DNA from: Paralithodes platypus | Lineage: Eukaryota > Arthropoda > Malacostraca > Decapoda > Lithodidae | Assembly (NCBI GenBank): GCA_032716605.1 | Contig: CM064492.1 | Coordinates: 50,400,975 to 50,464,974, forward strand | Reading direction: 5' to 3' | Length of the DNA stretch: 64,000 bases | The notes under the pieces: model-generated | Seen by the model: the letters and a program-made list of their open reading frames with translations, nothing else | Told to the model about the DNA's origin: nothing | The model's database searches: none | Program-made: the position numbers and the translations under genes | Shown here: piece by piece, positions 54,360 to 64,000 of the stretch | Position numbering within the stretch: position 1 is the stretch's first letter | Layout of the letters: every line of letters starts with the position of its first letter

Positions 54360-54700
54360 TTTCTCTTCTCTCCCTCTCTCTTTGGCTTGTATCCATTCGG
54401 CCCCATTCAGCCTACTATTTTAAGACATTTACCCCCATCCAGGTGTCAATATTTTCCTGGCGAGCGGTAGCGAGCCAGCATATATATATATTTTTGTTTT
54501 GACAGCAAGCTAAATTTGTACATTTTTCGAAAGAAAAATTTCTCCGGCGAAGCCGGATTTCTCCGTACAATGCTGGCTTGCTATCGCTCGCCAGGATGAA
54601 ATCGACACCTGGATGGGGATGAACGTCTTAAAACACTTGGCTGAATGGGGCCGCATGGATACAAGCCAGAGAAAGAGAGAAATAGAGAGAAAGATAACAA
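54360..54700. mobile_element. Inverted pair of an F2-related variant
   Basis: 54370-54480 (ggcttgtatccattcggccc ... gcgagcggtagcgagccagc) faces 54565-54690 (tggcttgctatcgctcgcca ... gggccgcatggatacaagcc). The outer agag/ctct runs are mirrored too. It shares the gcgagcgatagcgagcc core with F2 but has tggataca instead of the F2 ends. A fragment of the same variant is at 8090-8175. Confidence 0.75.
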
Positions 54701-54861
54701 ATAGCCGGTGAACCCCCTCAAAGGAGAAACAGCCAAAGAAAACCAGCATTTCCGAACTTGAGCAGAAACTAATATATACACTTAAAGGCTCCGCCACCCA
54801 GGAGACAGCTCAGAATCATATGTCGTTGAAACCGCTTTGTCTTTGCTATACCTACGCACCC

Positions 54862-55204
54862 TTAACGGGAGATGGGTCGTTTTTTCTAGACCACCTTCTC
54901 CCTCACGTTTAGCCCCATTAATTTTCAGATTTTATTGTGTTCGGCCCATTAGTTAGGTGATTTTAAGACCTTTCGCCCCATTTCTTTGTCAATATTAAAA
55001 CTTTTCGTTTCATTTAAGTGTCAATTTTTGTTTCCTGGTGAGCGATAGCGAGCCTGTAATTTCCTATCAAAAATTGTAAAAATGTATCTTGAAGGTGGGT
55101 TTAGGGAGTGTATTTTTAAGCTTGATGAAGGTCCAGCGAGGTAACTAAAATATACATGAATATATAAATTAATAGACCCCCCAAAATAACCACTGTCCCC
55201 TTAA
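54862..55204 (+). mobile_element. F2 TTAA-type MITE
   Basis: TTAACGGGAGATGGG start, ccctcacgtttagccccatt, tggtgagcgatagcgagcct, ttgatgaaggtccagcgagg, and end actgtccccTTAA. 343 bp. Confidence 0.87.
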
Positions 55205-55258
55205 GACTCCGTCACCCAGGAGACATTGGTTTCAAGAACATAACAATCTGAGCTTTGT

Positions 55259-55633
55259 CTTTGCTATACTGGGCCGGTTTTCTGGACCACTTTCTCCCTC
55301 ATGTTTAGCCCCATTAGTTTTCAGATGTTAAGATGTTTGCCCCATTAGTTAGTCGATTTTAAGACCTTTCGCTCCATTTCTTCGTCAATATTTAGACCTT
55401 TCGTGCTATTTAGGTGTCGATTTTTTTCTTGGCGAACGATAGTGAGCCTGTAATGTTGGAAAAACCAGCCTCCGGCCAGGAAAGTTTTCTACCGAAAAAT
55501 TTACAAATTAATCTAGAAGGGAGATCTAATGGATGTTTTTGTTTTTTTTAATTTGATGGAGGTCTAGGGAGGAAACTAGACAAATAATGAATACATGAAA
55601 AAATCGCCCAAGAAGTGAACCATCTCCCCTTAA
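55259..55633 (+). mobile_element. F2 TTAA-type MITE, tandem partner
   Basis: All F2 blocks to catctccccTTAA. The ~55 bp before it (ctttgtctttgctatac, with cacccaggagaca upstream) also precede the 54862 copy, so 54786-55207 and 55208-55633 are a tandem duplication of flank plus element. Confidence 0.85.
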
Positions 55634-56050
55634 GCCCGTGTCACACAAGCAAGTTTATTGTTATTTATATATATTTTTTGCAACTCTGATTCAGCCATCT
55701 TGGTAGCACATATGGTTAAGAATTGTGCCACCTATAATAATCACCTATCATCAAGCTAGTTCTAAATACCAGTGCAAAATAGTATCAACATGGAGTTAGT
55801 ACACATTTGTTGATCAGGATTAACGATATAATTAATCATTTGCCTAACTCGCGGCAACGTATTTGAAACTGAGCAAATTTTTCGTTTTTCGGATATTTGC
55901 AGACAGTTGGATTTTATATATTAGTCATCAAAGGCCAAATGTAAGTATGAATAAGTGAATCGATAATATACAAAATACATTGCAAGTAACAATATTGTTA
56001 ATTACGTGAATTATATAAATGTATATAAAATTGGTTATATCAAACTATTT
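55634..56050. other. AT-rich stretch, nothing recognised
   Basis: No TIR, RT motif or simple repeat of note. Confidence 0.4.
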
Positions 56051-56137
56051 ATATGTCACACTCTTTATCCCCTTGAGGATTATGCCGCGTTTTGAAAGTG
56101 TATTCTGGCTATCATTAGACGATATTATAACTGCTTA

Positions 56138-57047
56138 AAACAGAGAGTATGTGAAGGAAGGAAGGTTTTCGGAGCAATGGGAAGTATGTGGAAGACGAGA
56201 AATCTCGGAGTGAAAGTAAAAAGTGCACTGTATCAAGGAATTGCTGTGCCAACAGTGATGTATGGGGCTGAAACATGGGCTCTGAAGAAAACGGAGAAAA
56301 GAGGGCTGAATGTGATGGAGATGAGCTGCTTGAGGAGTATGTGTGGAGTTACTCGTAGAGACAGATTGAGGAATGAAGAGATACGTATGAGAGTGGGGCA
56401 GCAGGAACATTTGTCAGCCAGAGTGGACAGAAGGGTGCTGAGCTGGTATGGTCATGTTGAACGAATGGGAGATGAAAGGCTTACAAAGAGAATATGTGAG
56501 TCAGGTACAAGGGGAGATAGAAGGGCAGGAAGACCCCCATTGAGATGGAGAGACTGTGTAAGAAAGGCTTTGGATGATAGAGGAATGACTATAGATCAGG
56601 CAGGGGAAGTGGTGGTGGACAGGAGTGAATGGAGAATGCTTGTGAATAGTTGAGTGAACACGTGGTCATTTGGAGTAAGGGGTCGGGCGCAAGTTGGACT
56701 AGATAATAGTCCATCAGGCCCTGGCCCTGGCCCGGGGAGACGATTAATATGAAGGGTGTGCCTGGAAGTGTGGTGGGAGGGCTTGTGGCGTTGGCTCCGC
56801 TGCATGTCTGTCTGCCGAGATCGGAACCTCTCCGGGTGGTCGGGGGCCGGGGGAGTGCTGGAGCGACCTTGGTGACCCTGGTCTCTGGGTCTTCTCCTGG
56901 GTGACCTGGATGTGTGTGAGTTTGTGCTTTTTATCTGTGTTTATTTGTTGTTTTATGTTGTTTTTGTGTTTTCCATGTTCTTGCTCTGTCTTGAGTCGGC
57001 TACCCCCAAAATGGGGATTGGGCCTGAGCATATAGATAGATAGATAG
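56138..57047 (+). mobile_element. 5'-truncated LINE with 11-bp target duplication
   Basis: ataactgctta occurs at 56127-56137 and 57048-57058. The 3' end is gggattgggcctgagc followed by an atag tandem tail (57030-57047). 910 bp: a C-terminal coding part and a GC-rich 3' UTR. Confidence 0.93.
56177..56653 (+). pseudogene. LINE C-terminal domain (after the RT)
   Basis: 158 residues, open: VKSALYQGIAVPTVMYGAET with WALKKTEKR, EMSCLRSMCGVTRRDRLRNE, RRVLSWYGHVERMGDERLT and GRPPLRWRDCVRKAL. This is the region after the RT core in endonuclease-RT LINEs with the YGAETW / WYGHVERM signature, often RTE-like. No catalytic motifs remain, so it is a truncated copy. The open frame and perfect target duplication indicate a recent insertion. 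Clade not certain. Confidence 0.85.
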
Positions 57048-57134
57048 ATAACTGCTTAGGAAGGATCTGTGAAAAATAAAATGGTAAAGACCGTCTCAAC
57101 CCTCCGACTTCCATATGTACTTCCTACTCGAAAT

Positions 57135-57325
57135 AAAATCGTCTAATGATAGCCAGAAGAAACTTCCAAATCGCATCATGGTCTCCAGGGGGTTAATATA
57201 TCCAATCGTCTAATGATAGCCAGAAGAAACTTCCAAATCGCATCATGATCTCCAGGGGGTTAATATATCCAATCGTCTAATGATAGCCAGAAGAAACTTC
57301 CAAATCGCATCATGTTAATATATCC
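57135..57325 (+). repeat. Three tandem copies of an F1-like terminal segment
   Basis: Unit of ~67 bp: aatcgtctaatgatagccag + aagaaacttccaaatcgcat + catgatctccagggggttaa + tatatcc. The third unit lacks gatctccagggg. Units are in register with TTAA, as in the F2 case at 5027-5238. Confidence 0.9.
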
Positions 57326-57336
57326 AATAGAGTCCA

Positions 57337-57530
57337 TTAACCCTTTGAATATTATGGCGTATTTTGACAGCATACTCTGGTTCTCATTAGAAAATTTCAT
57401 GCAGTTTAGGAAGTAACTGTGGGCATTATAATGGTATAGACTAGCTCGATTAACCTTCTGACTTCCATATACCCTTCCAAATCTGAATAAAGTAGTCTAA
57501 TAATGCGTAATCGTGTCTTGAAAGGGTCAA
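57337..57530 (+). mobile_element. F1 TTAA-type MITE
   Basis: TTAACCCTTTGAATATTATGG start, end aatcgtgtcttgaaagggTCAA, where the right TTAA has mutated. Halves pair normally. 194 bp. Confidence 0.83.
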
Positions 57531-57538
57531 TACTGGTT

Positions 57539-57754
57539 TTAACCCCTTCAGTACCGGTGCCGCCCTTTGAACTGCATTCTGGCTACTATTAGACGATTGT
57601 ATTCAGTTTAAAAGGGGCCTCCAGCAATTAACAGACCTCGACCTATCTCCCTAACACTTTTTACTATCACAGATCCTTCTAGTAACTGAGAAAAAAATCG
57701 TGTAAATATAGCTAAATAAAGTTAAAAAGACGTCGCCGGTACAGAAGGGGTTAA
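57539..57754 (+). mobile_element. F1 TTAA-type MITE, best-preserved copy
   Basis: TTAACCCCTTCAGTACCGGTG at the left and cgtcgccggtacagaaggggTTAA at the right. The pairing of ctattagacgattgtattca and gaaaaaaatcgtgtaaatat-type inner arms is clear. 216 bp with intact TTAA. Confidence 0.92.
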
Positions 57755-57789
57755 CGGATACATAATTATCATGCAGGGAGCACTACCTA

Positions 57790-57975
57790 CCCACAGTGAC
57801 TTAGCCGTATTAAGTCCAAAGAAGGTCTTTTTGAATCTCTCCTGTTTCGCTACAGTAGTTTGAAGTTTTAAGACACTTCACCCCGTTCGTTTGGCAATAA
57901 AACGTTTCACTCTATTTAGGTTTCGTTTTTATTCAGGGCGAGCGAAGGCGACTCTGTAACTTAAAAGAATTTGGA
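57790..57975 (+). mobile_element. F2 MITE, degraded fragment
   Basis: gaatctctcctgtttcgcta, caccccgttcgtttggcaat and gggcgagcgaaggcgactct follow F2 order with many changes and no clear ends. Confidence 0.5.
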
Positions 57976-58084
57976 CATTAAATTTTGTCAACTAAATTGC
58001 ATTGCTCGAAAATAACAATTTAGCAAAATATCATAATAAAACCCAAAAGATCAATAGATAGATATAGATATATATATATATATA

Positions 58085-58732
<648 letters not shown>

Positions 58733-58919
58733 AAAAGAACAAATGCTGGCAAGAGACATATTGGTAGCTAGAGCAAAGATATCCTCTCCAATGATATATA
58801 GACAAAACGTGTACCTGAATATTCCTATCTCATTCGTCTTGATTAACCTCTCTCTCTCTCCCTCTCTCTCTGTTCACGATTAATAACAGTGCTGCAACCC
58901 GAGGTAATGGAATGAAATG

Positions 58920-59065
58920 AATTAGAAAAAAGGCATCCTTAGACGTGACAAAAAAATTCTTCACATACAAAGTGGTTAAAGAGTGGAATAGTTTGCCAAG
59001 GGAGGTGGTCGACAGTAATAATCAATTGATACGTTTAAGAAAAGGCTGGACGATCATCTGATGAT
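58920..59065 (+). pseudogene. LINE C-terminal fragment
   Basis: Reads KKASLDVTKKFFTYKVVKEW and NSLPREVVDSNN, the end of a CR1/jockey-group RT protein. Truncated on both sides. 59066-59560 shows no further element except short G runs. Confidence 0.7.
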
Positions 59066-59565
59066 GATTGGATTGATATGAATTAATCAATACTCATGTG
59101 TAATTTCCCTTTCAAACTCAATTATATCTATACTATATAAAACCTTTCCTTGCGGGCTTTTCCTGACCTATAAAGTTACACTATTTTTTGTCTTTATTTT
59201 CACCCTTCCTTATATATGTTTTCCACTTAGTCATATATTCTACTATGTCTGTCTTTTTTGTGTTTATTTGTGTGTGTGTATTTTTCCCCATATTTTTTTC
59301 TGATAATTTTGTTTCCCTTCTGGCCGTGGAAAAGTGTGACCAATAGCGAGGGAAAATACGAGGCAAGGCTGCGAACCAGACCAACATAAATTCCCATCTG
59401 TTGAAGCCCATTTCCTGACTAATGGATCCCGAGGAGGAAAGGAAAAGAAAATAACAAAGGGGAGGAGGGGGGGGGGGGTCCTGATTTGAGTGAGGTGGGT
59501 TTATGTATGTGTGTTGTATAAGAAAAGGGGGAGGGGGGGGGGGCCGGGTTTGAGTGAGGTGAGTT

Positions 59566-59568
<3 letters not shown>

Positions 59569-59615
<47 letters not shown>
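59569..59615. repeat. (GT)n microsatellite
   Basis: Uninterrupted GT run. Confidence 0.97.
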
Positions 59616-59619
<4 letters not shown>

Positions 59620-59872
59620 TGTATATTCATAATTATATTCATAATTGTAATCATATTTGTATTCATAATTGTAGTTTGCCAGGAATCGAGTTTTTGGCTC
59701 GTATTGTCCCGCTTCCTAGACATTATCATCAATGACAATTACCCATCTCCTTGCTCAAGGGAGATAGTAACCGCCGACTTTGTTTCAGAAAACCTTCACA
59801 ACCTGAGCGATATTTGAACCCGGTCTGCTGGGTTGCAGGCAGGGACGGTACCACTGAGACAGCCGCGCGGTG
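59616..59872 (-). mobile_element. tRNA-like SINE candidate
   Basis: Minus strand begins gcgcggctgtctcagtggta (A-box-like tgtctcagtgg) and has a B-box-like ggttcaaatat. The body has a tandem tail of attatgaatataa-type units. The last two bases of the B box are off consensus, and no second copy lies in the window, so this is less certain than the other SINEs. Confidence 0.5.
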
Positions 59873-59877
59873 TATGT

Positions 59878-59878
59878 A

Positions 59879-59949
<71 letters not shown>
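59878..59949. repeat. (GT)n microsatellite
   Basis: GT run with gtat units at its start. Confidence 0.97.
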
Positions 59950-59953
<4 letters not shown>

Positions 59954-60432
59954 CAGTTACTTGTTCGTCAAGGGGAATCCACGCAATGCGAGCTAAGCTC
60001 ATTATTGTCGCGCCTCCTTAACTGGGAATGTATTGCGTGAAATGCATGTTAAGTGTTTTATGTACTGTTGGAATGGCTGTGGATGTGTGTAGTCTGTATT
60101 TAGCCAATTGGCGACATCGGAAACGAAGGCTTAGGGTGGATCTGTATGGTACCATTCGCACTGTAGACGGTACCGTCTCGCCCGAAGGCTTAGGTAGCCA
60201 TCAGCTTAGGTGAACCATATGATACCCATCTCGCCTTGTACCATTTTTACCAACCCCAGAGGGGACGTCACAACGTCGTCCACTTATTCCAGGTACCTAT
60301 TTACAGCTAGGTGAACTGAGGCTAACACATGAAAGGAGACAAGCCCAATATGTCTCCGCCCGGCCGGGGATTGAACCCCCGACCCCTCGTGTGTGAGACG
60401 AGAGCTCTACCTACTAGGCTACGGGCTGTATC
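59950..60432 (-). mobile_element. tRNA-derived SINE and attached 3' sequence, inverted partner of 3755-4238
   Basis: Minus strand reads the same head (tagcctagtagg A box, ggttcaatccc B box) and body as 3755-4238, down to actgagtaacac at the GT run. Differences are few by eye (ggtaga versus ggtaca after the A box). Confidence 0.85.
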
Positions 60433-60527
60433 GGAAACGAAGGCTTAGGGTGGATCTGTATGGTACCATTCTCACTATAGACGGTACCGTCTCGCCCGAA
60501 GGCTTAGGTAGCCATCAGCTTAGGTGA

Positions 60528-60530
<3 letters not shown>
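60433..60530 (-). repeat. Second copy of the SINE tail
   Basis: tcggaaacgaaggcttaggg...gccatcagcttaggtgaacc repeats 60117-60215 just beyond the SINE head. A direct duplication of ~98 bp beside the element, or the remains of a second SINE. Confidence 0.85.
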
Positions 60531-60534
<4 letters not shown>

Positions 60535-60589
<55 letters not shown>

Positions 60590-60630
60590 TATGTATGTGT
60601 GTGTGTGTGGTTGTGTGTGTGTGTGGATAG
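60535..60630. repeat. (GT)n microsatellite
   Basis: GT run 60535-60586 then interrupted GT/GTAT to 60630. Confidence 0.97.
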
Positions 60631-60691
60631 TGGTAGTGGGTGTTGTGTAGGCTATGTGTCCTGTAAGATTGTGTGTACTGCATGCGCGCGC

Positions 60692-60692
60692 G

Positions 60693-60759
<67 letters not shown>
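60692..60759. repeat. (GA)n microsatellite
   Basis: Perfect GA run. Confidence 0.98.
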
Positions 60760-60763
<4 letters not shown>

Positions 60764-60899
60764 GTAACTATAGCGTTGGTGGAAGTAGGGTATTATACTG
60801 CAGAACGATAAAAATAGGTGGAATAGTAGGAGGATAAAACATATGAGTATCACATTGTTGTTGGCTAAGTCTGGGGAGGCGGGTATTGTGAGGGTTGTA

Positions 60900-61505
60900 G
60901 TGGAAAGGAGGGGGGGAGGGGGGGGGGAGGGGAGGGACGGACGGAATTTAGAGAAGGAGGGGGGGGGGGGTTGAGGGAGGGAGGGGAAGCAGGGAGTGAA
61001 ATGGTTCAAGGTGGGAGGAACTTGATTAAGGGAGGGGGGGGGGGGGGGGGGAATCATGGAGGGAATTGGTTCAGGGAGGGGGTGGGAATCAGGGTGGAAA
61101 GTGATCCAGGGAGAGAGGGGAAGAAGGGAGTGAAATGGTTCAAGGTGGGAGGGGATTCAGGGAGGGAATTGGTTCAGGGAGGGGGTGGGAATCAGGGAGG
61201 GAGGGGATTCAGGGAGGGGGTGGGATTCAGGGAGGGAGGGGATTCAGGGAGGGAATTGGTTCAGGGAGGAGGTGGGAATCAAGGAGGGAGGGGATTCAGG
61301 GAGGAAATTGGTTCAGGGAGGGGGTGGGATTCAGGGAGGGAATTGGTTCAGCGAGGGAGGGGATTCAGGGAGGGAAGGTTCAGGGAATGATGGGATTAAG
61401 AGAAGGGGTGGGATTCATGGGAGGGAAATGATTCAAGGAGGGAGGGGATTCAGAGAGGGGGTGAGATTCATGGGGGAAGGGGGGGCGGAGATTCAGAGAG
61501 GGTAG
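60900..61505. repeat. G-rich minisatellite (gggattcagggaggg units)
   Basis: Irregular units of gggattcagggaggg and aattggttcagggagggggt with poly-G tracts at 60960-60970 and 61036-61050. Gly/Arg-rich frames are artefacts. 61506-61980 shows no recognised element. Confidence 0.92.
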
Positions 61506-61987
61506 GTATTGCAAATATTGTGAGGGGAAAGAATTGTCATCAAACATTAGGTACCGTCGTCAAACAATGTGTGTCTACAGTATGTAAACAAATTAAGTAT
61601 ATACGTGAATGAATGAAAACACAAAAATAGCTCCACATGGCAGCGCAACAGCAAAGGTCATTGCCATAAAATAAACACACCCACACTAAAACCCAGAAAA
61701 GCGAAGATAAAACACAAACCAAGAAGATAATACCCAGTACAGTATGCCCAGCCGGAGCGCCGTAGGTTAATAATATTGACGTACGGCCATGGCTTTCTAT
61801 ACCCCTAGTTGCACTGGCGGACAGTAAATGTGCGATAGACTAGTGTTGCATGCAGACAAGTATATGCTAGCACCTGATCATGTATGATCGAGCTGATGAC
61901 ACTAGTTACAGACTACATTCACATCAACTGTACACTATTATTTCACAGGCACCTTCACACAATATACACACCAATGGGCGGACAGGC

Positions 61988-62321
61988 TTAAGGGGAGGTT
62001 TTTAGTTTGTTCCCTAGACCTCCATCAAGCTTAAAATTATATCCTCTGGACTCCCTTTCTAGATAAATTTGTAAATTTTTCGGTAGAAAAATGTCCCAGC
62101 CGAAGGCCGGTTCTCCTAGATTACAGGCTCGCTATCGCTCGCCAGGAAAAAATCGACACCTAAATGGCACGAAAGGTCTTAAAACTGACAGAAATGGGTC
62201 GAAAGTTCTTAGAATCTCCAAACTAATGGGTCGAACGTCCTAAAATCTCATAAGCAATGGGGCTAAACATGAGGGAGAAAGGGGCCAAGATAAAAAATCC
62301 TCAAGTGGAATCTCCCCTTAA
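61988..62321 (-). mobile_element. F2 TTAA-type MITE, intact
   Basis: TTAAGGGGAGGTTTTTAGTT at the left and gtggaatctccccTTAA at the right, both TTAA present, all blocks on the minus strand including caggctcgctatcgctcgcc. 334 bp. A good reference copy. Confidence 0.92.
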
Positions 62322-62867
62322 GCTACCGGTACCCTCCCCCATGAACAGAAACAAGCTAGATAATGGAATGAGTTGCCTTGGTATATGGAAGTAGTACAGG
62401 TATATGAAGACTCTTTCACAGCCAACCCCTCTCGGGAATGAAGGTGTTTGACAATAGATACCGGTAGATAGTGAAGCAAAATATATCGGCGGCAATTAGT
62501 AGTTATCATCATCAAGTGCGGTACTACGAATTATTATCAAAACGTAAGTATCGTCGTAAAAAATTTAGCTCTGTCCAAGTACAGAAACACATTGAAACCG
62601 ATTTCTGAAAACACGACAAAAATATATTGAAATAAGATAAAATATCGTACTTAAATTATATTGAAATATATATAAATAATTGTATATAAATTATATATAA
62701 ATAATTATCAATAAGAAATTTCGCAAAGTACAGTTTCTTGCACGAGTTCTGTTCCTCTCTGACATTTTAGTTATGGCAGTCAAAAAAGTATTATTGAACT
62801 AGGAGTTTCTTGTTATGCAGTAGTTAATTTACCTTCTTATGTAACTGTTGATAGAGACGGTAGACAG

Positions 62868-62942
62868 AGACCGAACAGAAACAACATTTAATGTTCCAAT
62901 TCTTAAGGTCCGGAACATTAAATGTTGTTTTTGTTCGGTCTC
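62868..62942. repeat. Inverted repeat, ~30-bp arms
   Basis: gaccgaacagaaacaacatt + taatgttcc is followed after ~14 bases by ggaacattaaatgttgtttt + tgttcggtc. One mismatch. Confidence 0.92.
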
Positions 62943-62983
62943 AATCTCGAGTCGGTCACCCCCAGCTATGGGGTATGTGCCTG

Positions 62984-62984
62984 A

Positions 62985-63062
<78 letters not shown>
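62984..63062. repeat. (TA)n microsatellite, the LINE tail
   Basis: Perfect TA run that lies within the target duplications, so it is the expanded tail of the LINE insertion. Confidence 0.97.
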
Positions 63063-63065
<3 letters not shown>

Positions 63066-63261
63066 GTACATACATATAACTGTTGAATAAGATACTACAC
63101 TCTAAATTGCTAATATACTATTTTCACTTCCACAAAGAGAATCTCAGAGAGGAACGGAAATTGTGCAGGAAATTGTACATTGATAGGAAGTGTCCTCAAA
63201 TAATTAAAATTGTTATCGAATACAAGCAATGTACGGTAATTATATCACCGTCATATAATAA

Positions 63262-63618
63262 TTGGGGAGGTAGTCGCTTTTCTGGACCTCCTTCTACCCT
63301 CATGTTTAGCATAATAGTTTTGAGATTTTAAGACGTTCGTTCCATTAGTTTCTCGATTTTTAGGCTTTTCGCCACATTTCTTTGTCAATTTTAAGACATT
63401 TCGTGCCATTTAGGTGTCGATTTTTTCCTGATGAGCGATAGCAAGCCTGTCATTTTAGAAGGAACTAATATTTTTCTACCGAAAAATGTACAAATATATC
63501 TTGAAAGGGGTCTAGGGGGTATTTTTTAAAGCTTGATAGGTGTCTAGCGAGTAAACTAAAAAATAAATAAAATAAATAAATACATACATAGACCAAAAAC
63601 CAAGCACTACCCCCTTAA
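63262..63618 (+). mobile_element. F2 TTAA-type MITE
   Basis: ggggaggtagtcgcttttct start (left TTAA eroded), ccctcatgtttagc, tgatgagcgatagcaagcct, cttgataggtgtctagcgag and the end gcactacccccTTAA. Its right TTAA is the left TTAA of the next F1 copy. Confidence 0.85.
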
Positions 63619-63819
63619 CCCCTTCACCACCATTACGTAATTGCTATCGTATTCTGGTTATCAATAGACGATTTTCATTAGTTGGTAATCTAGCTATACG
63701 ATTCTGATAGGTTAATACGATCTCAATAAACCCTATTAGTAAGATAGCTCCTTCTTAAACTGCATAAAATAATATAATTTTAGCCAGACTCAAAGGTAAA
63801 AAGGTGGTGAAGGGGTTAA
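63615..63819 (+). mobile_element. F1 TTAA-type MITE
   Basis: TTAACCCCTTCACCACCATTACG start and aaaaggtggtgaaggggTTAA end. 205 bp with intact TTAA. Confidence 0.9.
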
Positions 63820-63916
63820 GGTGATATCGTTCACCATTAATTATAATCTTTGCCATCGTCTACAGAAATATTACTAATAGAGAACATAGTAAACACCCAA
63901 CATACACATACTTATA

Positions 63917-64000
63917 GTAACTCCTTGAGGATAATATGACGCATTTTGACAGTTTATTCCGGCTATCATTAGACAATTTAAACCGCTTAGAAAGGATCTA
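63917..64000 (+). mobile_element. F1-like TTAA MITE, cut by the window end
   Basis: aactccttgaggataatatg, then ttccggctatcattagacaa and cttagaaaggatct, the left half of an F1-type element resembling the 56066 copy. Confidence 0.75.

Larger units (their letters stand above)
56066..57196 (+). mobile_element. F1-like TTAA MITE split by a LINE
   Basis: Left half ccccttgaggattatgccgc...attagacgatattataactg; right half ggaaggatctgtg...atcgtctaatgatagccaga, with the end catggtctccagggggTTAA. The LINE at 56138-57047 separates them. Confidence 0.82.
62852..63076 (+). mobile_element. Short LINE 3' tail with 10-bp target duplication and palindromic 5' end
   Basis: taactgttga at 62842-62851 and 63077-63086. 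The 3' part ctcgagtcggtcacccccag and tgtgcctgag matches the 3' end of the 56138-57047 LINE (ttgagtcggctacccccaaa), with a TA tail instead of atag. The 5' part is a ~30-bp-arm hairpin, see the next entry. Confidence 0.82.
62745..63165. mobile_element. F4 foldback element split by a LINE tail
   Basis: gttctgttcctctctgacat at the left faces aatctcagagaggaacggaa at the right, as in 47643-47826. An insertion occupies 62852-63076. Confidence 0.75.

Overview
This is eukaryotic, almost certainly arthropod and most likely crustacean (decapod-like), nuclear DNA made nearly entirely of mobile elements and simple repeats. The evidence is long CT/GA, CA/GT and AT microsatellites, several non-LTR retrotransposon families, tRNA-derived SINEs, internal TTAGG/CCTAA blocks (the arthropod telomere motif) and no recognisable host protein gene. 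The longest coding-like stretches are retroelement proteins: one Gag-like ORF and several reverse transcriptase (RT) fragments. A 100-base N run at 48901-49000 is an assembly gap, so some junctions may be assembly products.

Layout. 1-5.7 kb: a long CT microsatellite, then nested small transposons duplicating TTAA, and a tRNA-derived SINE. 5.9-8.1 kb: a G-rich minisatellite split by a nested TIR element. 8.3-9.7 kb: a decayed LINE whose RT is cut by a TTAA-flanked miniature transposon with a readable empty site. 9.7-15.1 kb: ATC/ACT minisatellites and a repeated ~370-bp module inside a 4.5-kb structure with inverted ends. 15-19.9 kb: low-repeat sequence with a palindrome centred on CCTAA/TTAGG blocks and a speculative first exon on the minus strand.

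19.9-31.8 kb: a minus-strand LTR retrotransposon with LTRs of about 3.9 kb (after subtracting nested insertions), a tRNA-Leu-type primer-binding site and a Gag-like ORF but no pol. One LTR holds a LINE insertion and the other a TTAA transposon. 31.8-43.7 kb: pieces of one locus present twice in opposite orientation, a CR1-like LINE, a jockey-like LINE split by a Harbinger-like TIR element, a Tc1/mariner remnant, a ~1-kb Helitron-like palindrome and another LINE. 44-48.9 kb: TTAA transposons and a 46-bp minisatellite. 49-51.5 kb: a jockey-like LINE with endonuclease and RT, both decayed. 52-64 kb: minisatellites, SINEs, foldback elements, LINE tails with 10-11 bp target duplications, long microsatellites and more TTAA transposons.

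The dominant theme is several sequence-unrelated families of short, TIR-bearing, non-autonomous transposons (called F1, F2, F5 and others here) that all sit in duplicated TTAA, the piggyBac-type target. They repeatedly insert into each other, and some abut by sharing one TTAA. No host operon, pathway or defence system is visible. The most unusual objects are this TTAA-element network, the gag-only LTR element with exceptionally long LTRs, and a locus broken exactly at TGTACA, the hexamer that also ends those LTRs.
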